Origin: an uncultured Bacilli bacterium
Lineage (GTDB): Bacteria; Bacillota_I; Bacilli_A; RF39; UBA660
Assembly (NCBI GenBank): GCA_947588765.1
Contig: CANPZG010000012.1
Span: 1 to 35,580 of the forward strand
Reading direction: 5' to 3'
DNA: 35,580 nucleotides
Below the pieces are notes generated by a model that saw nothing but the letters and a program-made list of their open reading frames with translations, searched no databases and was not told the origin of the DNA. A program made the translations under genes and the position numbers. Below are positions 1-8,536 of the stretch, in pieces (within the stretch, counting starts at the first letter, position 1; every line of letters begins with the position of its first letter).

Positions 1-159
<159 letters not shown>

Positions 160-168
160 TGTGAAAAT

Positions 169-2241
169 ATGGCAAGAGATGTTAGCTTAGATAAATTAAG
201 AAATATTGGGATAATGGCTCATATAGATGCTGGTAAAACAACATTTACTGAAAGAGTATTATTCCATACTGGGATAACTCATAAAATTGGGGAAACTCAT
301 GATGGGGAATCTCAAATGGACTGGATGGATCAAGAAAAAGAAAGAGGTATTACAATTACCAGTGCGGCAACAACTGCCCATTGGAAAGGATATCGTCTTA
401 ATATCATTGATACCCCAGGACACGTAGATTTTACTGTTGAAGTACAAAGATCTTTAAGAGTACTAGATGGTTCTATTTGTTTACTTGATGCTAATGCTGG
501 GGTTGAACCTCAAAGTGAAACTGTATGGCGTCAAGCAACTGAATACAAAGTACCAAGAATGATTTTTGCTAATAAAATGGATAAAATCGGGGCTGATTTT
601 GAATTTACTTTAGGTACAATTAAATCTAGATTAGGGGTTAATTATGCTCCTATTCAATGGCCTATTGGTGCAGAAAGTGAATTTAATGGTGTAGTAGATT
701 TACTTACCAGAAAAGCTTATCACTATGATGGTGAAGAACATGAAAATGCAACTGAAATTGAAATACCTGAAGATTTAAAGACAATAGTCGAACAAAAGAG
801 AACTGAATTAATTGAAAAAGCAGTTGAATTTGATGATGAACTAATGGAAAAATATCTTGAAGGTGAAGAACTTGCAGTTGATGATATCAAAAAAGCAATT
901 CGTAAAGGTGTTTTAGCGGCTGAATTCTTCCCAGTTATGTGTGGTAGTGCCTTATCAAATATGGGTGTAAAACTTGCTTTAGACGCAGTTATCGATTACA
1001 TGCCAGCTCCAACTGATGTACCAGCAATTGAATGTTTTGATAAAAATGGTAATGATGTATGGCGTCATCCATCAGATTCTGAACCATTTACGGCTATGGC
1101 GTTTAAAATTGCTGCTGACCCATTTGTTGGTAAACTAGCTTTCTTTAGAGTTTATTCAGGACACTTAAGTAGTGGTTCTTATGTATATAACTCTACAAAG
1201 GGAGAAAAAGAAAGAGTTGGACGTATTTTACAAATGCATGCCAATACTCGTAAAGAAATTACCGAAGTATACTGTGGTGAAATTGCTGCTGCTGTTGGTT
1301 TAAAATACACTACAACTGCGGATACATTATGTGATGAAAAAAATCCTGTTATCATGAAAGGAATGGAATTCCCACTTCCTGTTATTGATGAAGCTATTGA
1401 ACCAAAGTCAAAAGCCGATCAAGAAAAAATGACAACAGCTCTACAAAAACTTGCAGATGAAGACCCAACATTTAAATTTAAAACTGATGCTGAAACAGGT
1501 CAAACTGTTATCAGTGGTATGGGTGAACTTCACTTAGATGTTCAAGTTGAAAGAATGAAAAGAGAATATGGTGTTGAAGTTAATGTTGGTAGACCACAAG
1601 TTGCCTATCGGGAAACTTTAACTCAAGCTGCTGAATGTGAAGGTAAATATATTAAACAATCAGGTGGACGTGGACAATACGGACATGTTTGGGTTAAATT
1701 TGAACCAAATCCTGAAAAAGGATATGAATTCGTTGATGCTATCGTTGGTGGGGTAGTTCCTCGGGAATATATTCCAGTAACAGATAAAGGCTTACAAGAA
1801 GCAATGGCTGGAGGTATTTTAGCAGGTTACCCTATGGTAGATGTTAAAGCAACATTATTTGATGGTTCTTACCATGATGTTGACTCTAGTGAAATGGCCT
1901 TCAAAATTGCCGCATCAATGGCTTTAAAAGAAGCTAAAAACAAATGTAAACCAGTACTTCTTGAACCAATAATGAAAGTTGAAGTTATTGTCCCAGAAGA
2001 ATATATGGGTAATGTTATGGGAGATTTAACTAGTAGAAGAGGTAAACCAATGGGTAATGAATCTCGTGGTAATGCCTTATCTATTAAAGCTATGGTTCCC
2101 CTAGCAGATATGTTTGGATATGCTACTAGCTTACGTAGTAATACTCAAGGTCGTGGAAACTTCACAATGGAATTAGACCATTATGAAGAAGTACCAAAAT
2201 CAATTGCTGAAGAAATTATTAAGAAAAACAGCATTAATTAA
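169..2241 (+). CDS. fusA: Translation elongation factor G
   Basis: EF-G is the GTPase that drives tRNA-mRNA translocation and, with RRF, ribosome recycling in the cytoplasm. The 690 residues match the usual EF-G length. The G1 loop (AHIDAGKTT) is near residue 17, followed by switch I (ERGITI), G3 (DTPGHVDF), G4 (NKMDK) and G5 (GSAL). Domain IV is recognisable from [10 protein letters not shown] and the C-terminal domain from [16 protein letters not shown] and [11 protein letters not shown]. The ATG at 169 is the only possible start, because an in-frame TAG lies at 157-159. No good Shine-Dalgarno precedes it, so translation is probably coupled to rpsG, whose stop is 9 nt upstream. Confidence 0.98.
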   Translation: MARDVSLDKLRNIGIMAHIDAGKTTFTERVLFHTGITHKIGETHDGESQMDWMDQEKERGITITSAATTAHWKGYRLNIIDTPGHVDFTVEVQRSLRVLDGSICLLDANAGVEPQSETVWRQATEYKVPRMIFANKMDKIGADFEFTLGTIKSRLGVNYAPIQWPIGAESEFNGVVDLLTRKAYHYDGEEHENATEIEIPEDLKTIVEQKRTELIEKAVEFDDELMEKYLEGEELAVDDIKKAIRKGVLAAEFFPVMCGSALSNMGVKLALDAVIDYMPAPTDVPAIECFDKNGNDVWRHPSDSEPFTAMAFKIAADPFVGKLAFFRVYSGHLSSGSYVYNSTKGEKERVGRILQMHANTRKEITEVYCGEIAAAVGLKYTTTADTLCDEKNPVIMKGMEFPLPVIDEAIEPKSKADQEKMTTALQKLADEDPTFKFKTDAETGQTVISGMGELHLDVQVERMKREYGVEVNVGRPQVAYRETLTQAAECEGKYIKQSGGRGQYGHVWVKFEPNPEKGYEFVDAIVGGVVPREYIPVTDKGLQEAMAGGILAGYPMVDVKATLFDGSYHDVDSSEMAFKIAASMALKEAKNKCKPVLLEPIMKVEVIVPEEYMGNVMGDLTSRRGKPMGNESRGNALSIKAMVPLADMFGYATSLRSNTQGRGNFTMELDHYEEVPKSIAEEIIKKNSIN

Positions 2242-2249
2242 AATAATAC

Positions 2250-2278
2250 TTGAAAAATTTTCAAGCATTAGATAAAAT
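2250..2278 (+). promoter_or_regulatory. Candidate internal promoter for tuf
   Basis: In the 69-nt gap between fusA and tuf there is TTGAAA (2250-2255), a 17-nt spacer and TAAAAT (2273-2278). The -35 overlaps a small palindrome (CTTGAAAA/TTTTCAAG, 2249-2265). No T-run follows that palindrome, so it is not a standard terminator. This would let tuf be transcribed separately from the str operon. It is a sequence match only. Confidence 0.5.
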
Positions 2279-2310
2279 AGAATAGTAATAGGAAAAGGAG
2301 GAAAAATTCT

Positions 2311-3477
2311 ATGGCAAGAGAAAAATTTGATCGTTCAAAAGAACACGTTAATATTGGTACTATAGGTCACGTTGACCATGGTAAAACAACTTTAACAGCT
2401 GCGATCACAAAATACTTTGGTGAATTTGTTGATTATGCTGATATCGATAAAGCACCAGAAGAAAGAGAAAGAGGTATTACAATTAATACTGCTCACGTTG
2501 AGTATGAAACTGAAAAACGTCACTATGCTCACGTTGACTGTCCAGGACATGCCGATTATGTTAAAAACATGATTACTGGTGCTGCTCAAATGGATGGTGC
2601 AATCTTAGTTGTTAGTGCTGCTGATGGCCCAATGCCTCAAACAAGAGAACACATTTTATTATCACGCCAAGTTGGTGTGCCTAAAATTGTTGTTTATATG
2701 AACAAAACTGACCAAGTTGATGATCCAGAATTACTTGATTTAGTAGAAATGGAAATTCGTGAATTATTAGGTGAATATGAATTTGATTCAAATTGCCCTA
2801 TAATTCGTGGTAGTGCATTAAAGGCTCTTGAAGGTGATCCTGATGCTGTTCAAAGTATCAAAGACTTAATGGCTGCAGTTGATGATTATATTGACTCTCC
2901 AGTAAGAGATACTGATAAACCATTCTTAATGAGTATTGAAGATGTCTTCACTATTTCAGGACGTGGTACTGTTGTTACAGGACGTGTTGAAAGAGGACAA
3001 ATCAAACTTAATGAAGAAGTTGAAATTGTTGGTTTAAAACCTACACAAAAAACTGTTGTTACTGGTATTGAAATGTTTAGAAAATCTCTAGACTATGCTC
3101 AAGCTGGTGATAACGCTGGATGCTTACTACGTGGTATCGCTCGTGAAGACGTTGAACGTGGTCAAGTATTAGCTAAACCGGGAAGTGTTACACCTCATAC
3201 TAAGTTTAAAGCAAGTGTTTATGTTTTAACTAAAGAAGAAGGTGGCCGTCATACTCCATTCTTCACAAATTATCGTCCTCAATTCTATGTTAGAACTACA
3301 GACGTAACAGGTGTTATTGAATTACCTGCTGGTGTTGAAATGGTTATGCCTGGTGATAACGTTGATATGACAGTTGAATTAATTGCTCCAGTTGCTCTTG
3401 AAAACGGAACTAAATTCTCTATTAGAGAAGGTGGCCGTACAGTTGGTGCTGGTGTAGTTTCTGAAATTATCAAATAG
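2311..3477 (+). CDS. tuf: Translation elongation factor Tu
   Basis: EF-Tu is the GTPase that delivers aminoacyl-tRNA to the ribosomal A site. The protein has 388 residues, slightly shorter than the usual 393-397. Visible motifs are G1 [16 protein letters not shown]3 DCPGHADY, G4 NKTD (usually NKCD or NKVD) and G5 SALKALEG. Domain 2 has [18 protein letters not shown] and domain 3 has the [14 protein letters not shown] block. A strong ribosome site (AAAGGAGG) lies at a good distance before the ATG. It follows fusA in str-operon order and is closed by a hairpin terminator at about 3500-3530. Identification is secure. Confidence 0.98.
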   Translation: MAREKFDRSKEHVNIGTIGHVDHGKTTLTAAITKYFGEFVDYADIDKAPEERERGITINTAHVEYETEKRHYAHVDCPGHADYVKNMITGAAQMDGAILVVSAADGPMPQTREHILLSRQVGVPKIVVYMNKTDQVDDPELLDLVEMEIRELLGEYEFDSNCPIIRGSALKALEGDPDAVQSIKDLMAAVDDYIDSPVRDTDKPFLMSIEDVFTISGRGTVVTGRVERGQIKLNEEVEIVGLKPTQKTVVTGIEMFRKSLDYAQAGDNAGCLLRGIAREDVERGQVLAKPGSVTPHTKFKASVYVLTKEEGGRHTPFFTNYRPQFYVRTTDVTGVIELPAGVEMVMPGDNVDMTVELIAPVALENGTKFSIREGGRTVGAGVVSEIIK

Positions 3478-3496
3478 TTAGAACTAATAATTATGA

Positions 3497-3530
3497 AAAA
3501 TATTGACTAGAAATAGCCAATATTTTTTTG
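3497..3530 (+). terminator. Rho-independent terminator after tuf
   Basis: An inverted repeat AAAATATTG (3497-3505) / CAATATTTT (3518-3526) with a 12-nt loop runs into a T-tract. It lies 20 nt after the tuf stop and closes the str operon. Confidence 0.8.
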
Positions 3531-3547
3531 TTTTTAAAAGTTTACTA

Positions 3548-3575
3548 TGGACTTTTTTTAAATATGAATTATAAT
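3548..3575 (+). promoter_or_regulatory. Possible promoter of the deacetylase gene
   Basis: TATAAT (3570-3575) is preceded at 16 nt by TGGACT (3548-3553), a weak -35 match. It sits between the tuf terminator and the deacetylase ribosome site (AGTAGGAG), so a promoter is expected here. The -35 is uncertain. Confidence 0.4.
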
Positions 3576-3600
3576 TAAATTAAAGTAGGAGTTAATAGTT

Positions 3601-4995
3601 ATGAGTAGTAAGAAAAGAAATATGATTATTATTTTAACATGTGTTTTGTTAATAATTTTTAATTCAATTTTTGTTTACTTTTTAGCATCTCCTTCAATAA
3701 CTTTAAATGGAAAAAAAGAAATTGTTGTGGGTATAAATGAAGAATATGTAGAAGTTGGAGCCTACGCCTCTTTTTTAGGTAATGATTTATCCAAAGATGT
3801 AAAAATAGATGGGACTGTTGATACAACTAAAAGAGGAACATATAACTTAACTTATACTTTTAAAAAAGGATTTGTTACAAAAGAAACGTCAAGAACAGTA
3901 ATAGTTAAAGATTTAGAGGCTCCAACTATAGAATTAAAAGGAAATAAGGAAGTTTTAGTGTGTCCGGGCAAAGATTATACAGAAGAAGGATATACGGCTA
4001 CGGATAATGTAATGGGTGATATTACTGATAGTGTTACAACTACTAAAGAAAATGAAAAAATAATTTATTCCGTGAGTGATGAAGATGGTAATAAGGCAAC
4101 AAACGAAAGAATAATTAAATATGGGGATGAAGAAGAACCTAAAATAACTTTAAAAGATGGGAATAGCTTAAATTATTATGTGACAGAATCCTTTAAAGAT
4201 CCAGGGTATACAGTAAGTGATAACTGTGATGGTGATTTAGCAAGTAAAGTTAAAGTAAGTGGTAGTGTAGATACTAGTAAAGTTGGTAAATATACTTTGA
4301 ATTATGAAGTTACTGATAGTGCTGGTAATAAAACGACAATTAATCGAGTAGTTAATGTGACGGAAAAACCTAAGGGTGGTGTTGTTTATTTAACATTTGA
4401 TGATGGCCCAGGGCAATATACGCAAGAAATTTTAAATATTTTAGCTAGAAATAATGTTAAAGCAACATTCTTTGTAACGAATCAATTTCCTAAATATCAA
4501 GATATGATTAAAAAAGAACATGAAGCCGGACATACAGTAGCAGTTCATACTTATTCTCATAGTTGGAGTGTCTATGATAGTTTAGATAATTATATAAATG
4601 ATTTTAATAAAATGAATGAAATTGTTTATCAACAAACAGGAAGTTATTCGAAATACTTTAGATTTCCAGGGGGAAGTTCAAATACTGTTAGTAAAAAACA
4701 TAAAACAGGTGTTGTAACCGAAATTGCTAATTATATGACTAATAAAGGCTATGTTTACTTTGATTGGAATGTCGATTGTGGTGATACTCATGCCAATAAT
4801 ACCGTTAATTATATAGTTAACAATATAAAGAAATATGTTAAAGGAGAAGGTAGTTATATTATCTTAATGCATGATATAAAGAAAAATACTTTAAATGCTT
4901 TACCATCAATAATAAATTATTTAAAAAGTATGAATTATACTTTTAAAGCAATTGATGATAATGCTCCAGTTAAACATTTTAAAATAGCAAATTAA
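3601..4995 (+). CDS. Membrane-anchored polysaccharide deacetylase (NodB fold) with Ig-like repeats
   Basis: This is probably a surface enzyme that removes N-acetyl groups from peptidoglycan or another wall polysaccharide. A transmembrane anchor covers about residues 8-29, after the positive start MSSKKRN. Three DUF5011/HYR-like Ig domains follow (about 33-102, 107-172 and 175-252), recognisable by repeated 'YTVSDNCDGDL' and 'GTYNLTY/GKYTLNYEVTDSAGN' patterns. The NodB domain covers about 260-455. It has motif 1 TFDDGP (D267, D268), motif 2 HTYSH (metal-binding H316 and H320), motif 3 RFPGGSS, motif 4 DWNVDCGD and motif 5 IILMHD, so the catalytic set looks complete. It is a single-gene unit between the tuf terminator and a bidirectional terminator. 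The substrate (MurNAc or GlcNAc) cannot be read from the sequence. Confidence 0.9.
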   Translation: MSSKKRNMIIILTCVLLIIFNSIFVYFLASPSITLNGKKEIVVGINEEYVEVGAYASFLGNDLSKDVKIDGTVDTTKRGTYNLTYTFKKGFVTKETSRTVIVKDLEAPTIELKGNKEVLVCPGKDYTEEGYTATDNVMGDITDSVTTTKENEKIIYSVSDEDGNKATNERIIKYGDEEEPKITLKDGNSLNYYVTESFKDPGYTVSDNCDGDLASKVKVSGSVDTSKVGKYTLNYEVTDSAGNKTTINRVVNVTEKPKGGVVYLTFDDGPGQYTQEILNILARNNVKATFFVTNQFPKYQDMIKKEHEAGHTVAVHTYSHSWSVYDSLDNYINDFNKMNEIVYQQTGSYSKYFRFPGGSSNTVSKKHKTGVVTEIANYMTNKGYVYFDWNVDCGDTHANNTVNYIVNNIKKYVKGEGSYIILMHDIKKNTLNALPSIINYLKSMNYTFKAIDDNAPVKHFKIAN

Positions 4996-5025
4996 AATAT
5001 CAGTGTAAATTAACTGATATTTTTT
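4994..5025. terminator. Bidirectional terminator between deacetylase and RHH gene
   Basis: A perfect 11-bp inverted repeat AAAATATCAGT (4994-5004) / ACTGATATTTT (5013-5023) has an 8-nt loop, with T-runs on the 3' side of both strands. It serves the converging genes. On the minus strand it overlaps the last codons of the small regulator. Confidence 0.8.
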
Positions 5026-5185
5026 CAACTTTAGGTTCTTTTTTATCTTTTTTATTTTCTTCTAAATACTTCATTAGAATCGTGTTAACTAAGTTGTTTA
5101 GACTACGATTTTCTTTTAGTGCAAGCATGTCTAATTCCTTTTTTATATCTTCATGAGTTCTTAAAGTAATTATTACTGTATTCAT
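5000..5185 (-). CDS. Small ribbon-helix-helix (Arc/MetJ-type) protein
   Basis: This 61-residue protein starts with an Arc-like pattern: a hydrophobic strand (NTVIITLRTHEDI), then helix A (KKELDMLALKENRS) and helix B (LNNLVNTILMKYLEENK), then a basic, charged tail. RHH proteins bind DNA as dimers through the N-terminal strand. They are usually transcriptional repressors, plasmid/chromosome maintenance regulators or antitoxins. The ribosome site on this strand (AAGGAAGGGAAC) is well placed before the ATG at 5183-5185. No toxin-like partner lies next to it. Two direct repeats overlap its own -10 region (see next entry), which fits autoregulation. Fold call good, function unknown. Confidence 0.75.
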   Translation of the reverse strand: MNTVIITLRTHEDIKKELDMLALKENRSLNNLVNTILMKYLEENKKDKKEPKVEKISVNLH

Positions 5186-5203
5186 AAGTTCCCTTCCTTT
5201 CAG

Positions 5204-5224
5204 TCAATTATACTATCAATTGTA
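5204..5224 (-). promoter_or_regulatory. Putative RHH operator and -10 box
   Basis: Read on the minus strand, TACAATTGA (5224-5216) and TATAATTGA (5212-5204) are 9-bp direct repeats, 8 of 9 identical, with a 12-bp period. The second contains a TATAAT -10 (5212-5207) for the RHH gene. Arc/MetJ-family proteins often bind tandem direct half-sites, so this is a reasonable autoregulatory operator. That link is inference. Confidence 0.4.
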
Positions 5225-5236
5225 TTCAAAATATAC

Positions 5237-5263
5237 TTGCAAATAGCATACAAATGATATAAA
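5237..5263 (+). promoter_or_regulatory. Possible promoter of the GLUG-repeat surface protein gene
   Basis: TTGCAA (5237-5242) is followed after 15 nt by TATAAA (5258-5263). The spacer is short. The same 13-mer ATACTTGCAAATA occurs at the -35 of the 1179-residue protein gene (9884-9896). Confidence 0.4.
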
Positions 5264-5330
5264 ATGTAATCATAGGATAGTAGAATAATAAGAAAGTTAT
5301 TGGCTAAACTATGTGTAGGAGTATATAAAA

Positions 5331-7508
5331 ATGAAGAATAAAAAAAGAGAAATAATTTTATTAATTATAGGAATATTAGGATTAGTTAGTTTGATGGTAG
5401 GAGCAACATATGCTTTCTTTAAAGCCCAAACTGGTCCAGCAGCTATTTCTGATATAACAACAACTACAGCTACAACTGATAATTTTACTTTTTCTACCGA
5501 TGGAGAAATAATCCTTAATATATCAAATGAAAATTTAGCAAATGGTCAAGGTAATGTTCAAGATTCTTCCATTGCTAAAGCCAGACTAATAGCTAATAAT
5601 AAAACAAATACAACAACCAAACAATATAATGTATATTTCTTAATAGAAGAAAATGATATAGAGTATTCAAGTTATACCAAAGATGGTACAACTCAAAGTT
5701 TTAAAACAAGTAAAGAAAAAGAAGATTTTGATTTAACTGGATATGAGCCAGTACCAGAAATGGTAATGAGTGTAAGAAAGAATAATGAAGTATATAATAG
5801 TGATATAAAAAGAATAAATAAACTAAGTGATAATACTTATGATATAACAGAAGAAGAAGGATTATATCTAATAGGAGAAAATGTACCAATAACATCAACA
5901 AAAGATGTAACAGATACATGGGAAGTAATAATAACATATAAGAACTTAAGTACAAATCAACAATTAAATGTAGGACATAGTTTAAAAGGAAAAATAATAA
6001 TAACAAGTGAAAAGCTATTATATGAAATAAATAATGATGATGAATTAAGGCAATTAAGTAGTGAGGTAAATGGAGGAGATAGTAAAGAAGGCAAATACTA
6101 TGTTTTAACTAACAACATAGATTTAGGGCCATATGAAGAAGGAGTAAGTAATTTTACCTCAATAGGAACAGATACCAATAGATTTAAAGGAAACTTTAAT
6201 GGAGATAATCATACCATAAGTAATTTATATATATATAATACAATAACTAGTGCTATGTTAGGCTTATTTGGTTATGTGACAGATGCAAGTGTAAGTAATT
6301 TAAAAGTAACTGGAAATGTAACTAGTAAAGTAACAGCAGTAGCAGGTGGAATAATAGGTAGTATTTCTGGAACAGGTAATATAAGTAATTTAATTAATAA
6401 AGTAAACGTTACTAGTGAAGTTAGTTCATGGGATGCAGGAGGAGTAGTAGGAGCTAATTATGGCACGGTTATAATACAAAATTGTCGAAATTACGGTAAT
6501 ATAGAAGGAAGTAATAATACTGGAGGAATAGTAGGATACAATAATGCAAATTTAACAATCGAAAATTCTGTAAATAATGGCGAAATAAATAATCAAATTG
6601 GGGTAATTGTAGGAGGATTAGTTGGATTAAGTAATTCAAGCACTGGCAATGTCAAAATTACTAATTCTTATAATGAAGGGACAATAGTCCAAAATTCAAC
6701 TAAAGGTAATACACGGGCAGGGGGTTTAATAGCACAAATTAATGGTAGTGCATTTATTGAAAATAGTTATAATAATGGTAATATAGAAAGTGATTTAAGA
6801 TTGTATTCAGCAAATTCTCAAAATATGTATGGTGGTTTAATTGGTAGAAAAGAAAATTCTGGGAAAGTTATAATTAATAAAAGTTATAATAAAGGAAATA
6901 TTGAAGTAATTGGAAATAGCTATACCGCTGTATATATAGGTGGAATAATAGGCGATTTATATGGCGATAACAAAAATGGGACAGCTGCTTATATAATAAA
7001 TAGTTATAACCTTGGTAATTTTACCAATGCTAGTGGTAGAACATCCCGAAAAAGTGGAATCATAGGAGAAATATATTTGTCATCTTCAGTGTGGGTATTA
7101 AATAGTTATAATAAGGGTAATATAACAGGAACAGATATAGGATTAGGAATATTACTTGATAATAGCAATGATGCGGTTAATAATATGTATTTAAACAATG
7201 TTTTTAATTTAGGAAATTTAAATTGTCCTATAAATTTGCAAATATATAGGCCAGTTTCGCTTGCGGCTGGGCAAGCAAATTTAGATTATAAAAATGTATA
7301 TTACATAAAGGGCTTAAATGCAACTAATCGTACAGATTTAGTTTTTACACCAAAAACCATAGATCAAATGAAAGCACAATTATTTGTTGATGAATTAAAC
7401 AATAATATTAAATCAATACACCTTGAAGAAATAGACCCAATATTAAAAGATTATACTTTAGTAAATTGGAAATTAGGTGACGATAGTTATCCAACATTAG
7501 ATTTTTAA
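5331..7508 (+). CDS. Surface protein with SipW-like signal segment and GLUG repeats
   Basis: This 725-residue protein is probably exported. Residues 1-35 form a basic start, a hydrophobic stretch (IILLIIGILGLVSLMVG) and then GATYAFFKAQTG. That resembles the signal segments of SipW-dependent TasA/camelysin-type proteins. Residues about 36-230 form a Thr/Asn-rich, probably beta-rich domain. From about 235 there is a run of GLUG-type units marked by GGIVGYNN/GGLVGLSN/GGLIGRKE/GGIIGDLY and by NSYNxGNI motifs (ENSYNNGNIES, NKSYNKGNIEV, LNSYNKGNITG). These units are typical of beta-helical adhesin-like surface proteins. The ribosome site GTAGGAG precedes the ATG and a strong terminator follows the stop. 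No sortase motif or C-terminal membrane segment is visible, so how it is retained is unclear. Ligand unknown. Confidence 0.8.
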   Translation: MKNKKREIILLIIGILGLVSLMVGATYAFFKAQTGPAAISDITTTTATTDNFTFSTDGEIILNISNENLANGQGNVQDSSIAKARLIANNKTNTTTKQYNVYFLIEENDIEYSSYTKDGTTQSFKTSKEKEDFDLTGYEPVPEMVMSVRKNNEVYNSDIKRINKLSDNTYDITEEEGLYLIGENVPITSTKDVTDTWEVIITYKNLSTNQQLNVGHSLKGKIIITSEKLLYEINNDDELRQLSSEVNGGDSKEGKYYVLTNNIDLGPYEEGVSNFTSIGTDTNRFKGNFNGDNHTISNLYIYNTITSAMLGLFGYVTDASVSNLKVTGNVTSKVTAVAGGIIGSISGTGNISNLINKVNVTSEVSSWDAGGVVGANYGTVIIQNCRNYGNIEGSNNTGGIVGYNNANLTIENSVNNGEINNQIGVIVGGLVGLSNSSTGNVKITNSYNEGTIVQNSTKGNTRAGGLIAQINGSAFIENSYNNGNIESDLRLYSANSQNMYGGLIGRKENSGKVIINKSYNKGNIEVIGNSYTAVYIGGIIGDLYGDNKNGTAAYIINSYNLGNFTNASGRTSRKSGIIGEIYLSSSVWVLNSYNKGNITGTDIGLGILLDNSNDAVNNMYLNNVFNLGNLNCPINLQIYRPVSLAAGQANLDYKNVYYIKGLNATNRTDLVFTPKTIDQMKAQLFVDELNNNIKSIHLEEIDPILKDYTLVNWKLGDDSYPTLDF

Positions 7509-7530
7509 CTTAAATTTGCTTAAATTAACA

Positions 7531-7557
7531 AAAAAGACTTTTTAAAGTCTTTTTTTT
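7531..7557 (+). terminator. Rho-independent terminator
   Basis: AAAAAGACTTT / AAAGTCTTTTT with a minimal loop is followed by a long T-run. It lies 23 nt after the GLUG-protein stop. Confidence 0.8.
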
Positions 7558-7595
7558 ATGATATGATTATGTTGATAATAAAAGGGTGATAGAAA

Positions 7596-8222
7596 ATGGA
7601 AAACAAAGAACCATTAATTAATGAGGAAGAAGAAAAGATTTCTATAGGTGGTACTACTGTTGAAACAAATGAAGTAATTCAAAGAAAACCAGTTGAAGAA
7701 AAAGAAAATTTTTCTAGTATTATTCAAAGAAAAACAACTGATGAACCAGAAACTAAGGAAGAAGAAAAAACTGATGTTAAAGTAGAGGATATAGTTATCC
7801 CTGATTTTAATAATGAAGAAAAGGTTGAAGAAAGTTCTAGTGAAGAAAATAAGGAAGTAGAAGTTGCTGAAGAAGAAACTCCAATAATTCCAGAACCTAT
7901 AGTAAATCCAGAACCTATTGAAGAACCAACAGAAGAAAACCAAGAAGAACAAAATGAAGAACCAATAGAACATGAAGAAGTAAAAAAAGAAAACGTGGAA
8001 GAAACTAATGATGATTTAGTAGTTGCACCAGTTGAAGAAAATCATGAAGTAGCTGAAGTAGAAAAATCTAAAGATACTAATAATATTGCTTCTTATATTG
8101 TAACAGGTATTCTAGCAGTTTTTGTTCTATATTTGTTATATGTTACATCCTTAGGTTTATTCTATGGTTTTAAATATAAAGATTATACCCCAACAAATAA
8201 TCAAACTGAAACTGGGCCTTAA
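7596..8222 (+). CDS. Acidic Glu/Pro-rich protein with one C-terminal membrane segment
   Basis: This 208-residue protein has no recognised domain. Residues 1-165 are low-complexity and very rich in Glu, Val and Pro (runs such as EEEEK, PEPIVNPEPIEEPTEE), so probably disordered. One hydrophobic segment follows at about 168-190 (IASYIVTGILAVFVLYLLYVTSLGLFYGF), then a short polar tail. With no N-terminal signal this predicts a cytoplasmic acidic domain tethered by a near-C-terminal helix. The ribosome site is AAGGGTGAT. Its last 4 nt overlap the convergent YolD-like gene, and its likely terminator lies inside that gene. Strong composition bias makes homology calls unreliable. It is real by codon structure, ribosome site and spacing, but its function is unknown. 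Confidence 0.65.
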   Translation: MENKEPLINEEEEKISIGGTTVETNEVIQRKPVEEKENFSSIIQRKTTDEPETKEEEKTDVKVEDIVIPDFNNEEKVEESSSEENKEVEVAEEETPIIPEPIVNPEPIEEPTEENQEEQNEEPIEHEEVKKENVEETNDDLVVAPVEENHEVAEVEKSKDTNNIASYIVTGILAVFVLYLLYVTSLGLFYGFKYKDYTPTNNQTETGP

Positions 8223-8536
8223 TATTCAATAGCAATTATTTGATTAAAAAATAATTTTAAATTGTTAGTTAAATAGATCATTTTATATACTTGATCTATT
8301 TTTATTATTTTAGATTTTATATTTTTAATAAAACCATCATTATAAAAGAAAATAGAAATGTTTTCTTTACAATAATAAGCTTCAATAATTTTATTTTCAA
8401 TATCAGTTATTTCTTCTTCCGAAAGTATTGGTTTAGCAATTTTACTTTTTTCTAATAATATGCTTTTAATAACAGCTTTGTTGGAAGTTAAAGATTCAAA
8501 TGGTTGCCATTTAATAATCCCACGATCAAATTTCAT
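8219..8536 (-). CDS. YolD-like family protein
   Basis: This 105-residue protein begins MKFDRGIIKWQPFESLTS, the characteristic YolD-like opening (RGxxKWxPFxSL). In Bacillota, YolD-like proteins are usually encoded directly after a UvrX-type Y-family polymerase, as here, and are thought to act with it in SOS mutagenesis. By analogy they have been compared with UmuD. The start overlaps the polymerase stop by 4 nt (ATGA), and a GGAGG ribosome site lies inside the end of the polymerase gene, so translation is coupled. The biochemical role of the family is not settled. Confidence 0.8.
   Translation of the reverse strand: MKFDRGIIKWQPFESLTSNKAVIKSILLEKSKIAKPILSEEEITDIENKIIEAYYCKENISIFFYNDGFIKNIKSKIIKIDQVYKMIYLTNNLKLFFNQIIAIEY
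8271..8310 (+). terminator. Terminator lying inside the convergent YolD-like gene
   Basis: A 10-bp inverted repeat AAATAGATCA (8271-8280) / TGATCTATTT (8292-8301) is followed on the plus strand by TTATTATTTT. It is about 50 nt after the stop of the acidic membrane protein and lies within the opposite-strand coding sequence. Confidence 0.55.

Noticed and set aside
7614-7973. Antisense frame rich in Phe opposite the acidic membrane protein
   Set aside because: It is the mirror of Glu (GAA) codons giving TTC, with no ribosome site.
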